Below are positions 11,835 through 23,050 of a stretch of 64,000 bases of DNA, piece after piece; within the stretch, counting starts at the first letter, position 1; every line of letters starts with the position of its first letter. Below the pieces are notes generated by a model, which was given only the letters and a program-made list of their open reading frames with translations, made no database searches and was not told the origin of the DNA. The DNA is from Ceratotherium simum simum (Eukaryota > Chordata > Mammalia > Perissodactyla > Rhinocerotidae), in assembly GCF_000283155.1 (NCBI RefSeq), contig NW_004454197.1:12812315-12876314 (forward strand). Reading direction: 5' to 3'. A program made the position numbers and the translations under genes.

Positions 11835-12369
11835 CTGCAGCAGTGAGAGCTGGCTTCACTCCAAGCTGGGCTCACCACCTGCCCATCTGCCACTCGCTCA
11901 GCCACTCAGTTTGTACACCCAAGCACCCTTAACCTGCCATCTTCGGAAGACTAACCAAGGTACTCGAAGACCTCCAGACACCCTCTTCTTCCCAGCCGGC
12001 TCATAGGTCTGCTGTGTTCTCACACAACTGTAAACTTCTTGCTCTTTTCATACTGCAATCATACCTTTGGATTCTGCTTTTCCTGGCACAAGCTGACTGG
12101 TTCACTCTTCGGACTCCTCCCACAATCCTTTCCCTGGCAGTATACTGACTGGCATAGAAGACTCCACCTGGAGACCACCCCTGGCTCTGGACACGGGGCC
12201 TACACCTAGCTGGCCAGCCCTGTCCCCATGAAGAAGCTTTGGACGTCACCTAGTGGAGGGCAGAGTACACAAGTTCGAATGACTGCATGTGGCTCATAAA
12301 ATTGAACACTGTCCCTCCAGAGGGAATTTCTGAGGAGAAATTTCCTCATTGCATCTCCTGAAATGTTTC

Positions 12370-12655
12370 TATCCAGAGTGTTTGCTTCTCAAGTCCCTGT
12401 TTATTTTGTGCCCATGCTCCACTGTCACCAAGGACACGCAGAGCCATCTGCTGCCATGCCTTTGAACCTTGCTCTAACCACAGAAGGGATATAGGGAGCT
12501 CCATGCCCCTCCACAGCCCCCTGGGCTGGGCTCCATCATGTCCCTTCCTGAATTGTCTGGTATAGTCTGCCTGAGGCCAGGGACCATGTCTGATACATCT
12601 CTGCCCAGCACTCAGCACTTGACCCAGCAGACACTTAGTGAACTCTAATGGCTTC
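12370..12655 (-). repeat. L2 LINE fragment
   Basis: gtctgcctgaggccagggac, catgtctgatacatctctgc, cccagcactcagcacttgac: reverse-oriented L2 3' end phrases. Confidence 0.5.
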
Positions 12656-12774
12656 AGGACAAGATGAGTTCAACAAGTTGCTGTCCTATATCAGTTTTTT
12701 CTGAGGTCTGGGGACATAATTCCTTATGAGTTTTATGTTGTCCCAGACAGGGCTTAGTGCTTTCCCTTGTATAT

Positions 12775-13085
12775 CCATGCATTCATCCATTCACCCACCA
12801 TCCATTCATCTATCCTCCATCTACCCATCTACTTATCTACCCACTAATTAACCCAAATATCCATCCACTCACACACCTAACTATTTATCCATCCATCCAC
12901 CCATCTGCCATCTATCTACTCATTCATCCCTCCATCTGACCATCTATCCATCTACCCATCCATCCATCCACCCATCCGTCCATCCATCCATCCATTCCCC
13001 TATCCATCCATCTATTCCCCCACCCATCCCTCCACCTATCTATCCACTCATCCATCCCTCTTCCATTTGCCCATCTAACATTCAT
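12775..13085 (+). repeat. (TCCA)n tetranucleotide array, imperfect
   Basis: About 310 bp of CATC/CCAT units with TATC and CACC variants, complementary in sense to the TGGA array at 11.2 kb. It lies in the intron upstream of the exon at 11,652-11,834. Uninterrupted CCAT runs occur near 12,955-13,000. Confidence 0.9.
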
Positions 13086-13722
13086 CCTGGATTCAGACCT
13101 ACCTGGAGCACAACTTTCAGCCAAAGTTGGCACCAGGAGGCTCCTCTATCATCTCCTCCTCCTCCTATGAAACCCCATGCCCTATGATGGTGAAGCTGGG
13201 AGAAGATCCACACTAATATCTCTCTAACTCTATCTCACACACACACATACACACATTCCTAACAGGCTTATCTTTAACAGCCAGCATGGAAGGACAAGCA
13301 GAGGCCGCTCCTTTCCTGCCTTGGAGACCAGAGGCACCTGCTGAGTCAACACCGATTTGCAGTCAACTGGCTGAATTAGTCAGTCACGCCTAGCAGATCC
13401 CTCATCAGAGCCAACTTCCTCCCCCAACTCCCTGATGCCCGTGCCAGAACACACACCTTCCACCACCCCACTACCCGGAGGGAGAAAAACAAAGAAGCAA
13501 AAAATAAAATCTAGACCCAGATGCTGCACATGTTGATGGCTCCACTCTGTCTGTGTAGAGAAGGCTCCACACATTTGGGGCCCTCTCAACATTCTGGGGT
13601 GGCCAGCATCTCTCTGCTCCTGGGTTTTCTCTTGGGCCCCTGACCACCATGTTACCACACATGCTGCCATGCAGGCTCACAGACATGTCGAGGACACAGA
13701 CATTGAGAAAGAGGGACCTCAC

Positions 13723-13902
13723 CGAGACATCACTGATGGCAATGGCGGATATGCTCTCCCGGTGGGCAGGCAGGCGGGCCACATGGTTGAGGTTGTCCAG
13801 GTCCCACAGGATGCACGTGCAGTCTTGGGAGCCACTCACCAGGAGGCTGAAGGTGACTGATGCTGCCAGGCATGTGACAGCCTGTGTGTGTCCATACAAG
13901 GC
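13723..13902 (-). CDS. WDFY4: WDFY4 coding exon: canonical WD40 repeats
   Basis: Encodes residues 448-507 (ALYGHTQAVTCLAASVTFSL, LVSGSQDCTCILWDLDNLNH, VARLPAHRESISAIAISDVS). It shows the full WD grammar: a GH dipeptide (YGHTQAV), SGSxDxT, and the WD dipeptide in ILWDLD at about residue 480, then a second HRESISAIAIS start. The exon is 180 nt, phase 0 to 0. The acceptor is ctcctgtctctag and the donor TCG|gtgagg. It is flanked by introns of 3,878 and 1,888 bp. Confidence 0.97.
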
Positions 13903-14056
13903 CTAGAGACAGGAGACAGACCCACAGTTATGAGAAGGACCCTTAATCCAGCTACTTGGGGAGATACTCTGCCCTCCCTTTTACTGTTGGACCGCAGATG
14001 AGGAAACATAGATTCAGAGTGACTCAGTGATCTGAAAGTCTGTGAGGGGCCGGGTG

Positions 14057-14082
14057 TGTGTGTGTGTATGTGTATGTGTACA
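14057..14082 (+). repeat. (GT)n tract, short
   Basis: gtgtgtgtgtgtgtatgtgt and flanks, in the intron upstream of the exon at 13,723-13,902. Confidence 0.8.
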
Positions 14083-14267
14083 CACATGCGTCCACGGCTG
14101 GCCTCTCAGTTCCAGTTGTTTCCAGGGTTAAGGCCCAGCTGGGGCGAATCAGTAGTCCTTTTATCACAACTCAAGCGGACCCCAGGAGTACCTTACCCTC
14201 TGTAATCCTCCACATTAGTCTTGCATCCTGAAGCAGCACAGACCACCATTAATATGCAAGGGTGCTG

Positions 14268-14455
14268 ATGTGCAACCTGTGGTGTCCCAACCAGCAGCAT
14301 CAGCATCATCTGGGAACTTGTTAGAAATGCAAATTTGTAGGTCCCATCCCAGACCTACTGCATCAGAAACTCTGGGGGTGAGGCCCCGCAGCCTGGTTTT
14401 TCACAAGCCCTCATGCACGCTCAAGTTTGAGCACCACACTAAGGGAACCTCAGAA
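14268..14455 (+). repeat. MER5-like DNA transposon fossil
   Basis: gcatcatctgggaacttgtt, agaaatgcaaatttgtaggt, ccagacctactgcatcagaa, cacaagccctcatgcacgct: a clear MER5-type element with weak outer inverted repeats. Confidence 0.7.
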
Positions 14456-14478
14456 ACACACATGCCCCTGGAAACTAA

Positions 14479-14570
14479 ACTGCGAAAAAGGCCGGGAGGT
14501 CAGGTCATAGTTAAGATGTGACTTTTCATGTCCGATGGATCCCGGTTCATATCCCGTCTGGGCACGTGGC
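14479..14570 (+). repeat. Diverged tRNA-derived SINE head (possible old ERE)
   Basis: Starts ggccgggaggtcaggtcata and contains a box-B-like ggttcatatcc. This aligns loosely with the ERE head (ggccggccc...ggttaagtg...ggttcggatcc). It is too diverged to be sure. Confidence 0.3.
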
Positions 14571-15539
14571 AGCGACTGACTCAGGGCCTTGGTCTTGGCT
14601 CTTAGGTTGGCCTGTGCAGGGTCTGGCCTGGCTCATGGATGGTTATGTGTCCACATCTGGCCAGAGGCCTTGCTCCCTGGGGACACGTTCCCAAGGGAAT
14701 GGGGCAGTCTGCCAAGCACACTAGTACCCCAGGCCCACTGCTGCTGGTCACAGTATGCTTTCCATTACAACCATCCCAAAGGCTGCTGGGTAAGCCTGAT
14801 CTGAGAGCTGCTGTGCACACACGTGCCTGCTGCCCTCTGGAATTGGCTGGAGAAGAGCGGAAGTGGTGTTCTGAAACGCGATTACCCTGACTTACCTAGT
14901 GATAAACCTGCACCCTAAGGAGCGTCGACTGCTCACGCATTTGTGTTAATGAGGCTGAGCATCATTTTTCAAAGCTGTCACTTGGCCTGGTCACAGCAAT
15001 TAAAAGTTTTGCCACGGACTCTAGTTTGTCGTCAATGGATCCTAACATGCACCAACCAGATGTGCTGGCAAGGCTCTGGGCATGATACATGGGAGAAGAT
15101 TTGGGTCATCTTAGGAAAAGGGAAACTGTCTTCACGAATAGAGAAAAGCGGAGAATTTGACAGGAGCATTCTGGCCGTCTTCCCAGAATGAACAAAGTCT
15201 GATGACTAAGTCCTGACCGCTGGGAACACGGCGACTCCAAAGAGTGCAGGCCGGGGGACCTGGGCAAGGGCTGGCATTCAGAGAGAAGCTCGGAGCAGAG
15301 CACCTATAATGGAGCCACGTCTGCCGCTCTGCAGAGGAGGCGCTGGAGAGCGAGGGGACCAGCCTGTGTGTGGGCACTGCCCACCTACGTAAGGCTTGTT
15401 GCCCCCCACCAGCCCGGAAACTAAAGCACCACAGGCAACCAGCACCCCCAGTCCTTCTGGAAAGACCAGGGAAATCAGGGAAGGAGGACAGTGGTTTTAA
15501 ACGTGTTCTCCACCAGCTCTTTTGTTTTCTCAAAATAAT

Positions 15540-16180
15540 ACCTCTCTACACTGCCAATCAAAATAACTTCACTATGTCATCTTATACCTAACGAAAGTAG
15601 GAAAAATAAATAAAGTCAAACAATTCCCCACGCTGGATACGTTGTGGTGAGATGGGTACTCAATTCATTGTTGGTGGCATTGTAAAGCTATGGAACCATT
15701 ATAGAAAGCATGACGTCACTGCTTCGTAATTCTGCTTCTTGAAATTTATTTTAAGGAGACAATCAGAAGCAAACAGCAATCCATATAAGATGTCTTCCAC
15801 AGCACTATTTAAAATAGTTAAAACTTGGAAGCAATGTAATTGTCTAGTTTTAGAAGAAATCGTTTATTAAACTGTGGTGCATTGACAACAAACAATTGAA
15901 ATGTAATTTTATGGCAATGGAATAATATGGAACAATTGAAATGTGAAATATAGAGGCTGTATAAAAGTGGAAACAATTTGATAGGCTGGGTGAAAATAGA
16001 ATAAACATATCTACACAAGGATCAGAACAGTATAAATATGTATATCTAGGGATGGTATTATGTGACAATGAGAGCTTCTGTACGAATTATAGAGCATTGT
16101 TCCACTTGGAAGTAAATTTGAAATTTGTCTTTAATGTTGTAATATCTCTTAAAATAAAACACTTCTAAAGACTATTTATG
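15540..16180 (+). repeat. Old L1/HAL1-type LINE fragment
   Basis: tctgcttcttgaaatttatt, cacagcactatttaaaatag, ttggaagcaatgtaattgtc, aactgtggtgcattgaca and tataaatatgtatatctagg follow the 3' ORF2/UTR order of old L1M or HAL1 elements in the + direction. Confidence 0.65.
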
Positions 16181-17074
16181 AAGCTATTTAATGACGACTT
16201 CTCTGTCTACAAGTCAGGGATGGATTCCCCTTACTGAGCAGCTGGTGGTCTGGGGATCCCCAAGGCCATGTCAGCCTCTCTAGGCAAATGATAAAGCGCT
16301 TTATTTCGCCTAGGAAATAAGAGCATGCGGGATCCCCGTACCTTTTTCTCTTTTAGATTTAGAACTAGGAGAGGATGATAAATTACACTTTTATGCTGTC
16401 AATACCAGGGCCTTCACAGTGCATCTTCGCTGCTAAACTGGACCTGGAGCAGAGGCAGGAGGGTCGCTTCCCTGGTTCCCCAAGGCCGGCTCTGGGGCTG
16501 GGCTGGATCTCCCACCATCCCTCCAGTGATGCCTGGGGGAGGGGACGCTCCACACTGGCAATGCACAGTCTCTTCACTTAGGGCACAGTCTCTTCACCCA
16601 GCCCCCTGACACAGCAGCGGATGGAAGGAGCAAGGAAACCTCCAGAGCAAGAAAGTAAGAACGTGAAAAGGCAGGGAGTTCCAGGGCTGGCTTCGGAGGG
16701 TTTCCTTAGAGAGGCCTGGTGAAGGCAGCCTGTACTGGAACCATGTGGCTGCCTCTCAGCAGGTGCCACCACCTCTGCAGGATTAATGGGCTCCCTCAGC
16801 ACGGACCATTCACTCCCTTAGCTCACGTTCCTGGAGTGCCCACCATGCACTGTGTGCGCCGGTGGGGGGGCTTGAAAAACAGGCAGAGGGACCCATTCTC
16901 CGTGCCAGCAAAACCGTCAGTCTAGGAAATCTGGTCAGCGGCGAGTTTCGTTTTTTGTAACTTTGGGGCTATATGGCTAACTACAAAACAGACGCAGAAA
17001 TGATCTGCATTTCAGAGTTGGACAAGTCCCCTAGTGATATTCTCGGGCAAGTTCCAGCGTACACAGGGGGAAAG

Positions 17075-17205
17075 CATGAGGTTTAGAGTTAGAGAAACCC
17101 AGAATAAAATGCAAACTCGACCTTTCTGAGCCTCAGATTCCTTGTTTGAAAATGGGACTAACAGCACCTGCTTTACAGATTAAAGTTAACGTGCAGAGTC
17201 GTAAG
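17075..17205 (+). repeat. MIR SINE fragment
   Basis: ctttctgagcctcagattcc followed by ttgaaaatgggactaacagc, the MIR core. Confidence 0.7.
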
Positions 17206-17709
17206 CGAGCAGGTAGTGCCGCTCTGCTCACCAGCACGAGCAGCAGTGGCTCGTGAGGAGCCAGAGCGAGTCCTCGGCCTCCCGGGCTGTGTTTGCTCAA
17301 CTCCCCCGTGACCGCCCCTGTCCTGACAGTCTTTCATCTTCTGGCTCCAGGATGTCAGACAAGTCACTTAACTTCCTTGCACCTGCTTTTTCACTGTAAA
17401 GGAGGGATGATAACGGTACCTATTGTATAGGGCTGTGGAGAAGGTAAAATGAGGCTGTCCACAAAAAGTGCCCATGGCAAATGTTCAAAAATGTTCTCCC
17501 ATGCGAGGACACCAATTTTACTGGCCCTGAAGGGTGAGCGGCATCTCCCACTGAGGTGTGCATCCGTGAAGGCACCTGTCCCGTGTGCTTGCACCCATGG
17601 GCATGAAACGGTGCCCCCGAATGACACATAGCCGTGTGCCACCCTAGCACCTCACTGCGTTCTCCACTCCCAAGGGAAGCAGGGCTGTCAGTGCTCAGGG
17701 AGTTGGAGC

Positions 17710-17783
17710 ACGCTAGGGCACTGTACCTGCCCGAGGCACCATACCTGTCTCAGGCACCATCCCTGCTGTAGGTACCGTACCTG
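17710..17783 (-). repeat. WDFY4: 18-bp x4 tandem repeat containing the splice donor
   Basis: On the minus strand four units follow one another: aggtacggtacctacagc, agggatggtgcctgagac, aggtatggtgcctcgggc, aggtacagtgccctagcg. The first unit holds the annotated donor at 17,781/17,780. Units three and four keep AG|gt at 17,745/17,744 and 17,727/17,726; unit two has lost it (AGgg). Confidence 0.9.
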
Positions 17784-17939
17784 CTTGAGGTGCAGGCCTC
17801 TTGGGCGGCCTTTGGCCATGCTGAGCTCCCACACACACACCACGGCGCTGGCCCCGGAGGTGACGATCATCGTGGGGGATGGGCACACAGCGCACAGACA
17901 GTGGCCCCAGGGGGCCAGGTTCTCAAACGTTATCAGGAT
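17781..17939 (-). CDS. WDFY4: WDFY4 coding exon: WD40 blade with repeated splice donor
   Basis: Encodes residues 395-447 (ILITFENLAPWGHCLCAVCP, SPTMIVTSGASAVVCVWELS, MAKGRPRGLHLKQ). VTSGASAVVCVWE is a WD40 blade with the usual Thr-Ser-Gly and Val-Trp positions. The acceptor is cttgtgtcccacag and the donor CAG|gtacgg; the exon is 159 nt, phase 0 to 0. The donor sits in the first of four 18-bp tandem repeats. The third and fourth copies also provide AG|gt donors 36 and 54 nt further on, and the sequence between stays open. Confidence 0.95.
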
Positions 17940-18894
17940 CTGTGGGACACAAGTGAGATGAGCTCTGGTGCCAGGGCCGGTATGAGGCTGGGAGCCTAGG
18001 ACGGGGTGACAGAAAGACGGGGGCAGGTCTGGATGCCACTGGCCTGTCCATGTGCCTTGGGAACCAAGGGATGTGTCACTTGTCCAGGACCCTGACCCTG
18101 GTGACAAAATACTGGCTATCCAGGCCTGTCCCCAGGGGCTCATACTCTAGCGGGCGGGGAGAGACAAGCAGGCAGGCAGTTATGGGGATGCAGTGAGAAC
18201 CCCCCGTGAGCACAGTGAGCATCAAGAGGCTGGCAACTCAGCCTGGGGAGGTCAGAGACCTCTGTCAGGAGAGGTGACATCTGGGACCAGTTTCACTGGC
18301 TGCCTTATGAGGACGCTGGGGTGAGGTTAGGGAGGGCGAGAGAGAGCTTAGTGGGCAGGGAGTTCATGCCATGTGATGGGGGGAGTGGGAGGGGAGCGAG
18401 GGTAGGAAAGGAGGCTGGGAGGTGGCCAGGGCCACATCAAGAAGGCGAGATGACTGGATGGCCTGAAGCAGGGATGGAGGACACGTGACCAGACAGCTTG
18501 CTTCTGTCACCAGTTGGATGCTCAGTGTGTGTCCTCTGAGTCTAAGCTGTGACTGGGGCCGGAGGAACCCCAGGACTTCCCACCCAGACTGATTGAGAGG
18601 CTAGGAGGGCTTGATGTAGCCAAGTGACCAGCCAGCGGCAGAGACCACTGTGGAGATGACAGCGCACATCCCTAACTTGCAAGATCCACTCCTTGGAATG
18701 TGGGCTGGAGGCTTGGTCCATGGGGGCCCTTGGCACAGTCGCTCGAACACTCTCACTCTTAGGCTGGGGGCACAGCCACGTGGAGGAAGTGGGGCGTGGG
18801 TGGCTATGCCACCTTTGGGCTCGCCCATCACCTCTGCCCCAACCAGAAGGAGGCCAAGGCCTCACGGCCTCCCTGCTGGCCTGTGCCCACTCAC

Positions 18895-19079
18895 CTTGTC
18901 AGAGCCATAGTTCCCGAGGCAGCAGCTGAGGTCGTCGAAGCCCCAGCTGAAGGTCCTGTTCCAGAGAGGGGGCAGCAGCACCTTGTTCTTCTCCACGGCC
19001 AGGATGCTCTTCTCGGTAGGGACGATGTGGCCGATGGCTCCTTTGGGAGATTCTGAGCCTAGAGAGAAAAGGTACATAT
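18895..19079 (-). CDS. WDFY4: WDFY4 coding exon: start of WD40 region
   Basis: Encodes the rest of Asp333 and residues 334-394, beginning MYLFSLGSESPKGAIGHIVP, then ILAVEKNKVLLPPLWNRTFS and WGFDDLSCCLGNYGSDK. This matches the strand pattern at the start of the WDFY3/WDFY4 propeller (ILAVExNKVLxPPxWNxTFxWG). I chose the acceptor gagcag|ATATG, not a second AG 21 bases further in (ctctctag|GC), because only the first restores the family sequence VTVKDMYLFSLG. The second is in frame and could make a 7-residue-shorter form. The donor is AAG|gtgagt. Confidence 0.93.
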
Positions 19080-19582
19080 CTGCTCCCCAGTCAGTATGGT
19101 GGGGCTCACACGTCAAAGGACAACACCCATTTTAGCTGGGCCCAGAGAGGAGCCATGGGCGGGCAACCCGGACTCCACAAAGCATACGGCTGGGCAGGAG
19201 CCGCTTACCAAGGCACCTTCCTCCCAGGCCTCATTCCAGGAACCAAGGCAGACTCTGGCCCTGAGCCGGGTCCCCGGGCCCTCGGTTCCTCCCCTGACTT
19301 AGCACGTACATTAAGTGTCTCTTAAGAGCTGATGCTGGGGGAGGAGCCAAGGTTATCCAGGCAGACGGCACAAAGCCATGGGAACCTAGGGGTTCTGCCC
19401 TTCCTGCCCTCCCGGGGACCATATCTAGCAGGGCTGGGTGGGACAAGGACGCTGCTCTCGGACCTCAAAGGAAAAAACCCCAGCAAACCCAACTTGATAC
19501 TCCTCCTACAACTCCAGAATGCTGTTCCAGGTAGTGCGATATCCCAAAAGCAGTGCATGCCCCAGGGCAGCACAGACGTCAG

Positions 19583-19587
<5 letters not shown>

Positions 19588-19617
<30 letters not shown>

Positions 19618-19626
19618 GCGCACACG
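19588..19626 (+). repeat. (CA)n microsatellite with CG run
   Basis: About 28 bases of CA followed by cgcgcg and cacac, in the 1,057-bp intron between 20,137 and 19,079. Confidence 0.95.
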
Positions 19627-19845
19627 GCTTCTCTAATGAGCCGCAGGGCAGGGACACACGTCCAAGCCATCTGCCCCAGGGCACATGCTCGTGGCTAGTG
19701 GCTGTCTGGGAGCTTAGGAGCAACAGTGTCTGCAGGTACCGAGGAGAGGAGGCTGCAACCCTCCCTCGGGAAACCTGGGACTTCCCCACTCGACTCTGGA
19801 GGCGGGGAGAGTCGTGTGTGTGCATGAAAGAGAGCGAGAGGTATG

Positions 19846-19868
19846 CGAGTGTGTGTGTGTGTGTGTAC
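19846..19868 (+). repeat. (GT)n microsatellite
   Basis: gagtgtgtgtgtgtgtgtgt, about 220 bp after the CA tract at 19.6 kb and complementary to it. Confidence 0.9.
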
Positions 19869-20136
19869 ATGGAAGAGAGACAGAGGAGTGTGTGTCTCTG
19901 ACAGACAGACAGAAGGACAGGCGGGCCTTCAGAAGTCAGGGTCTAACGGAGGAGGTCCTGGACACTTCCAGAGCAGAGGCCTCCCCAGATTCCTGCTGTG
20001 ACTGGAGACACAGCCATCCCAAGTCAGACCCCCAGACCCTGCCCAGGTCTGTGCCCCTGAACCTCCCGAGGAACGCCAGTGACTGAAGGGACGACTCTGG
20101 GACAGGGCACCAAACAAAGCAGGGCCAGGTAGTCAC

Positions 20137-20284
20137 CTTTGACTGTGACCTGGGAGGGCTTCAGTGACTGCAGGCTGTAGAAAAAGGGCTGCGAGTGGCC
20201 AGGCAGGCTCACAGGTGTGGAGACATCCTTCCCAGGTGAAGGCTTCCCTCCGGCAGTCCTGGCCGGGTGCGGTTTCGTAAAGAG
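20137..20284 (-). CDS. WDFY4: WDFY4 coding exon: BEACH end and linker to WD40 region
   Basis: Encodes residues 284-332 and the first base of Asp333. It opens with LFTKPHPART, the conserved end of BEACH (PKQLFxKPHP), followed by a proline- and glycine-rich linker (GGKPSPGKDVSTPVSLPGHS) and QPFFYSLQSLKPSQVTVK, the first strand of the WD40 region. The acceptor is cttgcctctccag and the donor CAAAG|gtgact, phase 1. The intron that follows (1,057 bp) holds a CA tract and a GT tract facing each other about 220 bp apart. Confidence 0.95.
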
Positions 20285-22329
20285 CTGGAGAGGCAAGGGG
20301 ACAGATGCACACCGCACAGGTCAGTAGGGAAGATGGTCAGAGAAGCTGTGCCCTGCAAGTCACAGCTGCACCTCCGCTCTGGGTGCTGCCTGGGCCAGGC
20401 TAGCTCCTGACCAAAGTAAGCATAAACAGAACCATCTAATTCAACACTAGGGTGTTGCAGATGAGGGGCCTGGGGCTCGGAGAGGGGCAGCTACCTTCTC
20501 AAGGTCACAGTGTGGGGCTGGCAGAGGTAGCCCTCCTGGCTGCCAAATCTGTCTTCTTCTTCAAGCTGCTTGGGAAGAGGATGACCTCACCAAGGAGCCC
20601 CTGGTCCCCAGCTGAGCTGCCTATCATATCATGGGGTCAGAATGGCCCTCTTCCCTCTCTAGATCACATCTCTCTCTTCATGTGCTTGAGCTAGTTCTCA
20701 TATTTTTTTCCTTTCCCTTCCAAACTCTCTGCAGGCACATCCATCTGTCCATCCACACAGAATTCTTTAATAGCATCCATTCGAATATTGCAAAGAGCAC
20801 AGGCAAACTCCATTAGTGGTTTTTCTTATTTTCATTTTTCTTAGATCTCTACTGCCAAACTGTCCCTAATGCCAAACTTTTTGCATAACCATTCAAAGCA
20901 TGAAGAGCAAGGCCGTGCTGCCTGGCAGGATCCTTGCTGCTGGGCCAGAGAGTGCAGCCGAGGCCAGCTCCAGCTCTCCACCCTCCCCTCCCTGACAGGC
21001 TTATGCTGGCTGGGCTGTTTTCTCCAGCCATGAGGCACATTCCTCTGCTCCTAAAAGGAATCATCCCCTGGGTGCCACGATGGAGGGGAGCTGGGCTCCG
21101 CTGGGCACATGGGCAGAGGCGGGGCTCGGCGGGCAGCCGGGGGAGTCTCAGAGCAGCCTTGGCTCAGTTACAGCCTTCCATCAGATGCTGGACAATCTAG
21201 TACAGCCTGGTGGGTGGTCAATACAAACAGAAATCAGAACGATGATTTTTAAGTGACCATTAAATAACTTTCTTCCTTGCATAGTGGAATGACTGAAGCC
21301 TCCACAGGCTGAGTCCCTGTAACAGCCTGAGCAGGCACAGCCCCTTCATGGAACAGTGCACAGTCCTGAAGCATTTTCATCTTACCTTTAGGCTGGGACC
21401 ACTTGAAGATTTCTAATTCTGAAGATCATTTAGAAATATTTTTTAAAAGCTCATGTGATACATCATTAACTAAAATCAGAATCTAAAACTGTGTGCACTC
21501 CATTATCACACTCATGTGACAATATTTTTGCTTGTGGACAAGGACTGTGAGTCTATAACACAGGACACAGTTGGATGGTGGGGGCTACTACCTTGAGTTA
21601 CTTAATTGCTTTATCTGTATTACTGTATTTCTTATATTAAAGAAATGAAACCATAAGGCTACGCAAGCTTCTTTCCTGAAATCCTCTCCTTTCTAGCAAG
21701 CCCTCCCTGGCCAAACCCACATTTGGATGCGCCACCCATTCTCCAAGTCCCCCTCAGGCCCTTCCACATTCCCCTCACCCGGGAGCTGAGCGAACCCCAG
21801 CATGTCATGTAAGGCCAGGCAGAAAAGATGTTATTAGATTTGCACTGACTGTGAGATGAGCCCCTCCCAGCCTCATGGTTACATGTGGAGAAGGCTGTTG
21901 CCCAGGACGGTCCTGGAATTGGCTGGGTTTATGCGCTCGTTTCTCAGCTTGACTCCTGACTGCCCAGGCTGGGACCCCAGCCAGCAGAGCCATGCTTCTG
22001 AACCCTGCTGGCTGTGTTTGGGAAGAAAATCTCTCTACACTGAACTGAAGTTTGGGGATTAGCAGGGCTGGGATCAGTTATATAAGTGCCTGGCTCTCTT
22101 GCACACCATTCATCAGGATGTCAACATGATCGCACAGTGTCGCATTGCTACATGACTGTCCTGAAGGGGGATGGAGCCAGCAGAGCAAAAGGCCCACGTG
22201 AGCCCCCTGCAATTTCACCAGGGGCCCAGAAGGCAGAACTTCAAAGCTCTCATGCTGGTAGAAATACGGAGGAGGCCTGGGAGCAGCCAGGTGGGGCTGG
22301 AGCTCTACCCTGTCACCTGCTAATGGTGC

Positions 22330-22560
22330 AATGGTAGGCAAGTTATTTTTCTAGCCTCTCTGAGCCTCAGGCTCCTGATCTGTAAAAGAATAATTCCTAT
22401 ACACAGAGCTTATGCGAGGATTCAATGAGGTCATCACACTAATAACTAACATTTGTTGAATGCTAATCATATTTCAGGCACTTTCAAGCACTTGATGTCT
22501 TAACTCATTGGATCTTCACAACGACCATGTAGGGTAGATACAGACATAAAGCAGTAAATC
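22330..22560 (+). repeat. MIR SINE fragments, two adjoining
   Basis: gcctctctgagcctcaggct, ctgtaaaagaataattcc, then aacatttgttgaatgctaat and actcattggatcttcacaac, the last two typical of MIRb-type copies. Confidence 0.6.
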
Positions 22561-22837
22561 CTGTGGATTTCACATAGTGTCTATCACATACGTCACAGAT
22601 GAATGTAGCCTTCACCATGATCATTAACAGTGTCGTCACCTTCATCAACGTCAGTGGTAACTGAGGGTTAAGTCCTGATATGGAAGCCGTAGGAAGAGGA
22701 CTGGAGACCCTTTTGCCTCTCCAGTCCTCTCTCTTGCTCCTGTTGCAGGAGAAAATGTCCTCCCTCTCTCTCACTCCCAAGCTTACGCTGCACACACTCT
22801 TTTGAGAAAGCAAGACAAAGGACATGGCGTGCCGTAC

Positions 22838-23050
22838 CTGTTTGGGCACCTGTCCAAAGTTGCTGACGAACCCCAGGATGGTGTTCCTGATCAGGGGGTC
22901 ACTGATGCTGCTGAGGTCCATTTTGTCACCGTAGAAGTAGGGGTGGAAGGTATTAACAGCATCGACTGCGGCTGACCCCTGCTGCTTGTACCCAAAAATG
23001 AGGTCTATCCAGTGGTGAAGGTTGGCACTGACAAAATCACTTTCCAAAGC
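22838..23050 (-). CDS. WDFY4: WDFY4 coding exon: BEACH domain C-terminal helices
   Basis: The largest exon in the window (213 nt, 71 codons, phase 0 to 0), encoding residues 213-283. It reads ALESDFVSANLHHWIDLIFG, YKQQGSAAVDAVNTFHPYFY, then a stretch ending GFVSNFGQVPKQ. The HxWIDLIFGYKQxG motif is the most diagnostic BEACH sequence, and NFGQ(V/I)PKQLF closes the domain. The acceptor is cttttggttccag and the donor CAG|gtacgg. Skipping would stay in frame but remove the end of the fold. Confidence 0.97.
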
